Shown here piece by piece: positions 1 through 5,919 of a stretch of DNA of 9,373 nucleotides. The notes under the pieces are model-generated. The model did not search any database. It saw only the letters and a program-made list of their open reading frames with translations, and was not told the DNA's origin. This DNA comes from Sediminibacterium sp. (GTDB lineage Bacteria; Bacteroidota; Bacteroidia; Chitinophagales; Chitinophagaceae). Every line of letters starts with the position of its first letter. Position 1 is the stretch's first letter. Location of the stretch: contig JAURIP010000043.1 in the NCBI GenBank assembly GCA_030832695.1, forward strand, positions 1 to 9,373, read 5' to 3'. The translations under genes were made by a program, and so were the position numbers.

Positions 1-188
1 AGGACCTATCTTTTCTTTGTTTTAAAGGGGAAGCCACCAACACATTATATAAAAATGATGGAGAAACTATTAAAATTTTGCTAAAAACCGGTCAAATAAG
101 CACTATTTCACAAATTCAAAACGCTTTAATCAACGAAAGTCTCTCCGCCCCGGTGAAAAAATTTTACATTTGCTTGCTTAACGAATAA
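1..188 (+). CDS. C-terminal end of a probable HD-domain phosphohydrolase (5' partial)
   Basis: An open frame enters from the left edge, with its first whole codon at base 3, and stops with TAA at 186-188. It gives about 61 residues ending in VKKFYICLLNE. The tail contains GEATNTLYKNDGETIKILLK and a final hydrophobic KKFYICLL strand. These resemble the C-terminal tail of the HD-superfamily phosphohydrolases that lie directly upstream of lpxD in many Bacteroidota. The catalytic HD residues would lie upstream, outside the window, so the activity cannot be checked here. It is followed after 22 bp by lpxD on the same strand, which suggests a shared transcript. The assignment rests on remembered tail similarity and gene order. 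That a gene ends here is well supported by the open frame and context; the family name is less certain. Confidence 0.6.
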   Translation, partial: DLSFLCFKGEATNTLYKNDGETIKILLKTGQISTISQIQNALINESLSAPVKKFYICLLNE

Positions 189-210
189 CCCCTCATTCAA
201 TCCCTAGCGC

Positions 211-1257
211 ATGCTACAATTTACTGCACAACAAATAGCTATAATGATCCAAGGTCAAGTGGAAGGGGACGCGTCTGTTGTAGTAAATAATTTTGGCAAA
301 ATTGAAGAAGCAAAAAAAGGAGATATTTCCTTTTTAGCCAATCCCAAATACGAGGAATTTTTATACACTACGCAAGCATCTATTGTTATTATTAATACCT
401 CCTTGGTATTGAAAAAAAATATTTCGGCTACCCTTATTAAGGTACCTGATGCCTATGCTGCATTTGCAACTTTACTTACCAAGTATCAGGAATTAAAAGC
501 ACAACAATTACAAGGAATAGAGCAGCCCTCCTTTATTGCACCTTCGGCTAAAATGGGTAAGAACCACTATATCGCTGCATTTGCGCATATTGGAAATAAT
601 GTAAGCATGGGAGATGATGTTAAAGTTTATCCGAATGTGGTGATTGCAGAAAATGTAAGCATTGGTAATAATGTGGTGTTACATCCGGGTGTTATTATTT
701 ATTCCGATTGTGTGATTGGGAATAATGTAACCATCCATTCAAATGCCGTTATTGGAAGTGATGGTTTCGGATTTGCCCCAACGGCGGATGGCAGTTTTCA
801 AAAAGTACCGCAACTAGGAAATGTAGTTATTGAAGATAATGTGGAGATCGGATCCAATACCACGATTGATCGTGCAACCATGGGTTCCACTTTTATCCGT
901 AAGGGTGTGAAATTGGATAATCTTATACAGATTGCACATAATGTAGAGATTGGAGAAAATACAGTCATTGCCGCGCAATGTGGTATTAGTGGCAGTACCA
1001 AACTCGGTAAAAGCGTCATGATGGGTGGGCAAGCTGGCGCATCTGGTCACTTATTAGTGGCCGACGGGGTGAAGATTGCTGCCCGGAGTGGGCTTACCAA
1101 AAGCATCAAACAGGCCAATTTAGTGGTCACTGGCTACCCTGCTGGCGAGCATGGCGCGACCTTAAGAACGCAAATTCAAGTAAAAAACCTGCCATTATTG
1201 GAGAAAAGGGTCAAGGAACTTGAAATATTAGTGCAACAACTAGCCCAAAAAGGCTAA
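211..1257 (+). CDS. lpxD: UDP-3-O-(3-hydroxyacyl)glucosamine N-acyltransferase LpxD
   Basis: LpxD transfers a 3-hydroxyacyl chain from ACP to the 2-amino group of UDP-3-O-acylglucosamine, the third step of lipid A synthesis, in the cytoplasm. The 348-residue protein has the usual three parts. Residues 1 to about 100 form the N-terminal uridine-binding domain ([15 protein letters not shown] at 37-51). Residues about 105-305 form a left-handed beta-helix of hexapeptide repeats (IGNN, IGEN, IGSN). The end is a helix (about 320-345, [15 protein letters not shown]). The family motif GFGFAP is at 185-190. The catalytic histidine is His243 in IAHN, equivalent to E. coli His239. The length is close to that of E. 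coli LpxD (341). The ATG start fits the family N-terminus, and there is no obvious Shine-Dalgarno sequence, as is normal in Bacteroidota. It is followed after 60 bp by lpxC-fabZ. Confidence 0.96.
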   Translation: MLQFTAQQIAIMIQGQVEGDASVVVNNFGKIEEAKKGDISFLANPKYEEFLYTTQASIVIINTSLVLKKNISATLIKVPDAYAAFATLLTKYQELKAQQLQGIEQPSFIAPSAKMGKNHYIAAFAHIGNNVSMGDDVKVYPNVVIAENVSIGNNVVLHPGVIIYSDCVIGNNVTIHSNAVIGSDGFGFAPTADGSFQKVPQLGNVVIEDNVEIGSNTTIDRATMGSTFIRKGVKLDNLIQIAHNVEIGENTVIAAQCGISGSTKLGKSVMMGGQAGASGHLLVADGVKIAARSGLTKSIKQANLVVTGYPAGEHGATLRTQIQVKNLPLLEKRVKELEILVQQLAQKG

Positions 1258-1317
1258 TTCAACCTAATTTTACTCAAAATCATTGCTTTACATTAGCGAA
1301 GCATTAAACAAAAAAGC

Positions 1318-2727
1318 ATGGATCAAAACTTTAATCCCGATAAGCAACACACTTTAAGCAAAAGTATCAGCATTAGTGGCACCGGTTTGCATACTGGGGT
1401 ATTGGTGGATATGACCTTGACTCCAGCTAACCCAGGTTACGGAATCCAATTTCAAAGACTGGATTTACCCAATAAGCCGACCATTAAAGCGGATTGCGAT
1501 TTAGTCACAGATACTAGCCGCGGAACCACCTTGCAGGTGGGTGATGTAAAAATTAGTACTGTTGAACATATTTTAGCTGCCTTAGTTGGGATGGGTGTTG
1601 ATAATTTATTGATTGAAGTGAATGGTCCTGAGATTCCAATTATCGATGGCAGCTCAAGCCCGTTTATTGAAAAAATAGAAGCCGCTGGAATTTTAGAACA
1701 GGATGCTGCAAAAGCATGGTACAGTATTGATGAAAATATTTTTCACTACGATGATGAAAAGCGTGTTGAAATGGTTGCGCTTCCAGCACTTGATTATCAA
1801 ATTACCACACTGATTGATTTTAATAGTCCAGTTTTAGGAACACAACATGCAGCATTAAAAACGATTAAAGATTTTAAAGCGGAGATTGCACCTTGTCGTA
1901 CTTTTTGTTTTTTACATGAATTAGAAACCTTACTTGAAAACGATTTGATTAAAGGCGGCGATATTAATAACGCAATTGTGGTGGTGGATAAACCTGTATC
2001 AACAGCGGAGATGAGCCGATTGGCAAAAGTATTTAAGCGTGATAAAATTGAAGTGAAAAGCGAGGGCTATTTAAATAATTTGGAATTAAGATTCCCGAAC
2101 GAACCTGCAAGACACAAACTGTTAGACGTGGTAGGTGACTTAGCATTAATTGGTTATCCAATTAAAGCACGCATTATTGCCAATCGTCCGGGGCATAGTA
2201 GCAATGTGGAGTTTGCGAAAAAAATTAAGCAGTACATAAAAAAGAATAAGCACGTTAAGGATGTTCCAGTGTATAATCCTGCAGAAACGCCTGTGTTTAA
2301 TTTAGAACAAATTGAAAAAACATTACCGCACAGACATCCATTTTTGTTTATTGATAAAATCATTGAATTAACGGACACGATGATTGTAGGGGTAAAAAAT
2401 GTTACTTTCAATGAATGGTTTTTCCCTGGTCACTTTCCAGGAAACCCAGTCATGCCAGGTGTTTTACAAATTGAAGCATTGGCGCAAACGGGTGGTATCT
2501 TGTGTATCAATGCCATGCCTAAAGGACAATACGATACTTACTTTTTAAAAATTGATAATTGCAAATTCAAACAAATGGTAAAACCAGGTGATACCATGTT
2601 GTTGAAAATGGAATTAACCTCCCCTATTCGTCGTGGCATTTGCGAAATGAGAGGCACGGTATATGTTGGAGGCAAAGTTGCTACCGAAGCTGATTTAGTA
2701 GCACAAGTAATTAAAAGAGCAGAATAA
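1318..2727 (+). CDS. lpxC/fabZ: Bifunctional LpxC-FabZ: UDP-3-O-acyl-GlcNAc deacetylase fused to 3-hydroxyacyl-ACP dehydratase
   Basis: This 469-residue protein joins two enzymes. Residues about 10-305 are LpxC, the zinc deacetylase that commits UDP-3-O-acyl-GlcNAc to lipid A. Visible are GTGLHTG (21-27), Glu83-His84 in VEHILAAL, the second zinc pair His266 and Asp270 in RHKLLD, and His292 in RPGHSSN; these match E. coli Glu78, His79, His238, Asp242 and His265. A lysine-rich linker (about 301-325) leads to FabZ (about 328-469), with LPHRHPFLFID (336-346), the catalytic His372 in GHFPGNPVMPG and Glu386 in QIEALAQ. The 14-residue spacing equals that of E. coli His54/Glu68. FabZ dehydrates 3-hydroxyacyl-ACP, which is also the acyl donor for LpxA and LpxD. 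The fusion is a known Bacteroidota arrangement. Both active sites look intact. lpxA follows after 15 bp. Confidence 0.97.
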   Translation: MDQNFNPDKQHTLSKSISISGTGLHTGVLVDMTLTPANPGYGIQFQRLDLPNKPTIKADCDLVTDTSRGTTLQVGDVKISTVEHILAALVGMGVDNLLIEVNGPEIPIIDGSSSPFIEKIEAAGILEQDAAKAWYSIDENIFHYDDEKRVEMVALPALDYQITTLIDFNSPVLGTQHAALKTIKDFKAEIAPCRTFCFLHELETLLENDLIKGGDINNAIVVVDKPVSTAEMSRLAKVFKRDKIEVKSEGYLNNLELRFPNEPARHKLLDVVGDLALIGYPIKARIIANRPGHSSNVEFAKKIKQYIKKNKHVKDVPVYNPAETPVFNLEQIEKTLPHRHPFLFIDKIIELTDTMIVGVKNVTFNEWFFPGHFPGNPVMPGVLQIEALAQTGGILCINAMPKGQYDTYFLKIDNCKFKQMVKPGDTMLLKMELTSPIRRGICEMRGTVYVGGKVATEADLVAQVIKRAE

Positions 2728-2742
2728 AAAAGAAGAAAAATT

Positions 2743-3540
2743 ATGACACATCCATTTACCTATATTGATCCTAACGCAAAAATTGCATCCAATGTAAAAA
2801 TTGATCCATTCACCGTGATTCATGGTGATGTGGTTATTGGAGAAGGAACATGGATTGGCAGTAGTGTAACAATAATGAATGGCACTAAAATTGGTAAAAA
2901 CTGCCGCATATTTCCAGGGGCGGTGATTGGTGCTGATCCACAGGATTTGAAATTTAACGGTGAAAAAACAAATGTTGAAATTGGGGATAATACCACCATA
3001 CGTGAATTTGTAACCATCAACCGAGGAACTTCGGATCGTTGGATTACCAAAGTAGGCAACAACTGTTTAATCATGGCGTATAGTCATATCGCGCACGATT
3101 GTATCATTGGCAATTATTGTATTTTAAGTAATAGTGTACAAATTGCAGGACATGTTACCTTGGGCGATTACGCTTGGATTGCAGGTGTGAGTGCGGTACA
3201 CCAATTTGTAAACATTGGTCAGCATGCGTATATCGCAGGAGGAAGTTTGGTAAGCAAGGATGTTCCTCCATATATTAAAGCGGTGCGCAATCCATTGAGC
3301 TATGGCGGTGTGAATAGTGTTGGATTAAAAAGAAGGGGATTTGATTTGGAAAAAATTAATCATATCCTTGATATCTACAGATACATTTTTAGTAAAGGAA
3401 TGAATACAACGCAAGCATTAGAATTTATTGAGGAAGAAATTCCTGCAACTGATGAACGCGATGAAATTGTAACTTTTATTAGAGAAAGCGGCAGAGGTGT
3501 TATTAAAAGATTCGGCAAGGGTGTCGTTGAAGAAGATTAA
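2743..3540 (+). CDS. lpxA: UDP-N-acetylglucosamine O-acyltransferase LpxA
   Basis: LpxA catalyses the first step of lipid A synthesis: transfer of a 3-hydroxyacyl chain from ACP to the 3-OH of UDP-GlcNAc. The 265 residues (E. coli has 262) begin with a left-handed beta-helix of hexapeptide repeats (about 1-185) and end in a helical domain starting at LKRRGF (195-200). The catalytic histidine is His118 in SHIAHDC (E. coli His125). His153 in AVHQF matches E. coli His160, and the DVPPY motif is at 173-177. Gly166 aligns with E. coli Gly173, the acyl-length ruler residue, so the enzyme should accept long hydroxyacyl chains; this is an inference from alignment by eye. The ATG follows an A/G-rich stretch (AAGAAGAAAAATT) that may help ribosome binding. 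It lies 15 bp after lpxC-fabZ and 5 bp before an ABC ATPase gene, clearly one operon. Confidence 0.96.
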   Translation: MTHPFTYIDPNAKIASNVKIDPFTVIHGDVVIGEGTWIGSSVTIMNGTKIGKNCRIFPGAVIGADPQDLKFNGEKTNVEIGDNTTIREFVTINRGTSDRWITKVGNNCLIMAYSHIAHDCIIGNYCILSNSVQIAGHVTLGDYAWIAGVSAVHQFVNIGQHAYIAGGSLVSKDVPPYIKAVRNPLSYGGVNSVGLKRRGFDLEKINHILDIYRYIFSKGMNTTQALEFIEEEIPATDERDEIVTFIRESGRGVIKRFGKGVVEED

Positions 3541-3545
3541 TCCAT

Positions 3546-4157
3546 ATGCAAATTAGCTTACAACAAGCCAGCAAGAGATTCAATAAAGAATGGATTTTCA
3601 GAAATCTAGATTATACATTTGAGCTTGGACAACATTATGCACTTATTGGCAATAACGGTTCAGGGAAAAGCACTTTACTTCAAATTATAGCAGGCTATAG
3701 TAGCTTAACCAAGGGTTCTATTCATTGGAGTGGTAATGACCATACTACCATTTTTCAACAAATTAGTTTTGCTGCGCCCTACTTAGAATTAGTAGAGGAA
3801 TTTACCACGATGGAACAATTTGACTTTCATGCTACATTCAAACCACTACAACCATCCATTTCAGTCAACGATATTATAGAACGCATTGGATTAAAAAATT
3901 CAGTGAACAAACAAATCAGGTATTTTAGTAGCGGAATGAAACAAAGATTAAAATTAGCATTGGCAATATTATCTGACACCCCCTTGTTATTATTAGATGA
4001 ACCTTGTAGCAATTTGGATAAGGAAGGTTATCAGCTTTACGCCGAACTCATTCAACAATTTGCACAACACAAATTAATAATTGTGGGGAGCAATGACCCG
4101 CAGGAATATGCATTTTGCCAACAGCAACTAAACTTAATGGACTACAAAAAAGCCTAG
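3546..4157 (+). CDS. Stand-alone ABC transporter ATP-binding protein
   Basis: This 203-residue protein is a single nucleotide-binding domain with no membrane segment. Visible motifs are the Walker A loop GNNGSGKST (35-43), a Q-loop at Gln71/Gln72, the signature FSSGMKQR (127-134, the SSGMK form seen in ABC-2-type exporters), Walker B LLLLDEP (147-153) with catalytic Glu152, and the D-loop SNLD (155-158). The usual H-loop histidine is replaced by Asn183 in VGSNDP. At 203 residues it is short for an ABC ATPase. No permease gene is nearby, so the transported substrate is unknown. The start lies 5 bp after the lpxA stop, so it is probably co-transcribed with the lipid A genes. A role in lipid or LPS traffic is conceivable from position alone and is not shown by the sequence. 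Its TAG stop overlaps that of the convergent alanine dehydrogenase gene. Confidence 0.88.
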   Translation: MQISLQQASKRFNKEWIFRNLDYTFELGQHYALIGNNGSGKSTLLQIIAGYSSLTKGSIHWSGNDHTTIFQQISFAAPYLELVEEFTTMEQFDFHATFKPLQPSISVNDIIERIGLKNSVNKQIRYFSSGMKQRLKLALAILSDTPLLLLDEPCSNLDKEGYQLYAELIQQFAQHKLIIVGSNDPQEYAFCQQQLNLMDYKKA

Positions 4158-4162
4158 CTTTT
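4148..4162. repeat. Small palindrome spanning the convergent stop codons
   Basis: AAAAGC (4148-4153) and GCTTTT (4157-4162) form a perfect 6-bp inverted repeat around a CTA loop, with the shared CTAG stops in the centre. Both strands read an A-tract, a short GC stem and a T-tract, a layout like a minimal bidirectional terminator. With only two GC pairs the hairpin would be very weak, so a terminator role is speculative. Confidence 0.35.
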
Positions 4163-5368
4163 ACTCGCGATCAATAAGTTCAAATCCGTATACTTTAAAT
4201 TGAATTTTTCACTGATATAAAAATCAGTCAAAGCACCTTTGTACAAATAAATACCCTCTCTAAGATGCATTTGGTGCCAAATAATTTCAGACAATCCACC
4301 CAAATCTCCAATTTGCACTAACAAAGGCATCAATACATTACTAATCGCCTGGCTAGCGGTGCGCGCAAAGCCACTTGGTATATTGGGAACACCATAATGA
4401 ATCACGCCATGTTTTATTCTAATAGGATTTTCATGGTTGGTCAATTCACTGGTTTCAAAACAACCACCGCGATCAATCGCAACATCAATTATGATACTAC
4501 CTGGTCGCATCGCTGCAACCATGTCCTCCGTGACTACAATGGGTGCACGACTAAAGTCATTTCGCAAGGCACCTACAGCAACCTCACAGGTTTTTAATTG
4601 TTTCGCTAATATTTTAGGTTCCAATACCGAGGTCCAAACTCTTTGTCCTAAATTATTTTGAAGTCGTTGCAATCTTGAAACATTGTTATCAAACACTTTT
4701 ACCGAAGCACCTAATGCGAGTGCATTACGGGTAGCAAATTCACCAATAATATCAGCGCCAATAATGACTACTTTAGTCGGCGGAACACCACTAATGCCCC
4801 CTAATAATACCCCTTTGCCTTGGTTAAAATTACTCAAGTACTGACCCGCAATTAACATCACGGCACTACCTGTAATTTCCCCCATGCTTCTTAGAATAGG
4901 ATAGTTTTGATTTTCATCTTTAATATTTTCAATGGCGAGTGCGGTGATTTTTTTGGCCATTAATTTTTCCATCAACCCTTTTTCTAATGCAGTTAAATGC
5001 AAAGGAGAAATTATGGTTTGGTTCATTTGTAAAAAAGGCAAATCCGCTTCAACCGGAGGAGCTGTTTTAACTAATATGGGGCATTTGTAAACTTCGGCTT
5101 TGTCAAATACAATTTTAGCACCCGCTTCGGAATAATCCATATCGCTATACCTACTGCCTTCACCCGCATTGTGTTCCATTAAAACCTCATGGCCATTCGC
5201 TACTAAAACACTCACCGCCTCGGGGATTAAACCAATTCTGTTTTCTTGAAATGCAATTTCCTTTGGAATACCAATCATCAAAGGTTTACTCCTAAACTTA
5301 ATATCTAAAACCTCTTCCTGTGTTTCATATGTAATGGAACTATCAATTTGGGGCTTTACAGTACTCAT
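4154..5368 (-). CDS. ald: Alanine dehydrogenase, long Bacteroidota form
   Basis: The 404-residue protein belongs to the alanine dehydrogenase/transhydrogenase alpha family, which interconverts L-alanine and pyruvate plus ammonia with NAD. The core starts at MIGIPKEIAFQENRIGLIPE (31-50), preceded by about 30 extra residues that I associate with Bacteroidota homologues. That favours the ATG at 5368 over the internal Met31. Compared with the Mycobacterium enzyme, Arg44, Lys101 (LVKTAPP), His124 (PLHLTAL) and Asp299 (DVAIDRGGCFE) sit where the substrate and catalytic residues are expected. The Rossmann loop reads GADIIGE (204-210) where GxGxxG is usual, so the second glycine is Asp206. It lies 43 bp downstream of tsaE on the same strand, a pairing I recognise from this phylum. 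Family assignment is firm; NAD use is inferred, given the altered loop. Confidence 0.9.
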   Translation of the reverse strand: MSTVKPQIDSSITYETQEEVLDIKFRSKPLMIGIPKEIAFQENRIGLIPEAVSVLVANGHEVLMEHNAGEGSRYSDMDYSEAGAKIVFDKAEVYKCPILVKTAPPVEADLPFLQMNQTIISPLHLTALEKGLMEKLMAKKITALAIENIKDENQNYPILRSMGEITGSAVMLIAGQYLSNFNQGKGVLLGGISGVPPTKVVIIGADIIGEFATRNALALGASVKVFDNNVSRLQRLQNNLGQRVWTSVLEPKILAKQLKTCEVAVGALRNDFSRAPIVVTEDMVAAMRPGSIIIDVAIDRGGCFETSELTNHENPIRIKHGVIHYGVPNIPSGFARTASQAISNVLMPLLVQIGDLGGLSEIIWHQMHLREGIYLYKGALTDFYISEKFNLKYTDLNLLIASKS

Positions 5369-5411
5369 ATGAACAAAATTTTAATGAAGATACAAAATTT
5401 GGATGGACAAC

Positions 5412-5819
5412 TTAGGGTATAAAAATACGTCGGTGTTCGGGACCCAATATTTCAATTTCAATATGCAGGGCATCCGAAGGAATTAAGTTGATTGCTTTTT
5501 CAGGCCATTCGATAAAGCAATAGTCCGAATCGGCCATGGCCATTTCAACCCCTGCCCTACGTGCATCTCCGTCGTTTTCTAAACGATACCAATCCATATG
5601 ATAAATCACTTTCCCAAGGCCTTGATACTCATTCATGATCGCAAAAGTGGGGCTGTTGACTCTATCCTGCACCCCTAATATCTTACATAGTGCAGTGATC
5701 AAAGTTGTTTTCCCTGCACCCATGGGCGCGTGAAAAGCCCACACAGATTGTGTGCCGAATTTCTTCATTAGGCTTTGCGCTACATCGTCGATTTGCGCTA
5801 AAGTGTAAATCATATCCAT
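5412..5819 (-). CDS. tsaE: tRNA threonylcarbamoyladenosine biosynthesis ATPase TsaE
   Basis: TsaE is the small P-loop ATPase that works with TsaB, TsaC and TsaD to make t6A37 in ANN-decoding tRNAs. In the 135-residue reading used here the Walker A loop APMGAGKTT is at 31-39 (GDLGAGKTT is common). It is followed by the switch-like VNSPTFAIMNEY, then HMDWYRLE and FIEWPEKAINLIP, all standard family blocks in the usual order. The frame is open upstream to an ATG at 5846, but that would start ahead of a strong -7 promoter element (TATCTTTG at 5831-5824). The ATG at 5819 (MDMIYTL) or 5813 (MIYTL) is therefore more likely. Either gives a family-typical N-terminus, and the transcript would be leaderless or nearly so. 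ald follows after 43 bp. Confidence 0.93.
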   Translation of the reverse strand: MDMIYTLAQIDDVAQSLMKKFGTQSVWAFHAPMGAGKTTLITALCKILGVQDRVNSPTFAIMNEYQGLGKVIYHMDWYRLENDGDARRAGVEMAMADSDYCFIEWPEKAINLIPSDALHIEIEILGPEHRRIFIP

Positions 5820-5823
5820 GTTG

Positions 5824-5855
5824 CAAAGATAAGTGAACATATACAATGTTTAAAA
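5824..5855 (-). promoter_or_regulatory. Bacteroidota-type promoter for tsaE-ald
   Basis: On the minus strand TATCTTTG (5831-5824) matches the Bacteroidota -7 consensus TAnnTTTG fully. A weak -33-like TTTA lies at 5854-5851, 19 bp upstream, where TTTG is the consensus. The predicted transcription start falls at about 5820, immediately before the ATG at 5819. Start-site mapping has not been done here; the call rests on motif and position. Confidence 0.6.
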
Positions 5856-5867
5856 GGGTATTAATGC

Positions 5868-5900
5868 TTTATTATATGGGCAAAATGCTTCGTATCTTTA
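5868..5900 (+). promoter_or_regulatory. Probable promoter for the copA-recQ pair
   Basis: TATCTTTA (5893-5900) matches seven of eight positions of the TAnnTTTG -7 element, and a weak TTTA -33 candidate (5868-5871) lies 21 bp upstream. The predicted start is near 5904, giving a leader of about 16 bases before the ATG at 5920. It faces away from the tsaE promoter within the same short intergenic region. I see no clear palindromic operator for a copper-responsive regulator. Confidence 0.5.
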
Positions 5901-5919
5901 CCCTATAAATGGTTTAAAT

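Noticed and set aside
541..1080. Repetitive DNA in lpxD (and again in lpxA)
   Set aside because: The periodicity is the codon-level trace of hexapeptide beta-helix repeats in the proteins, not a DNA repeat element.
1279..1305. TACATTAG (1289-1296) as an lpxC-fabZ promoter, and a TGCTT/AAGCA hairpin between lpxD and lpxC-fabZ
   Set aside because: The -7 match is imperfect, no clear -33 element is found at the right distance, and the stem is 5 bp with a 10-base loop. Both fit chance in AT-rich DNA.
4397..4661. Short plus-strand open frames inside the ald gene
   Set aside because: They are antisense to conserved catalytic and NAD-binding blocks of alanine dehydrogenase and have no recognisable protein features.
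5385..5392. TATCTTCA on the minus strand as a separate ald promoter in the 43-bp tsaE-ald gap
   Set aside because: The last two positions miss the TAnnTTTG consensus and no properly spaced -33 element exists. Co-transcription with tsaE is simpler.
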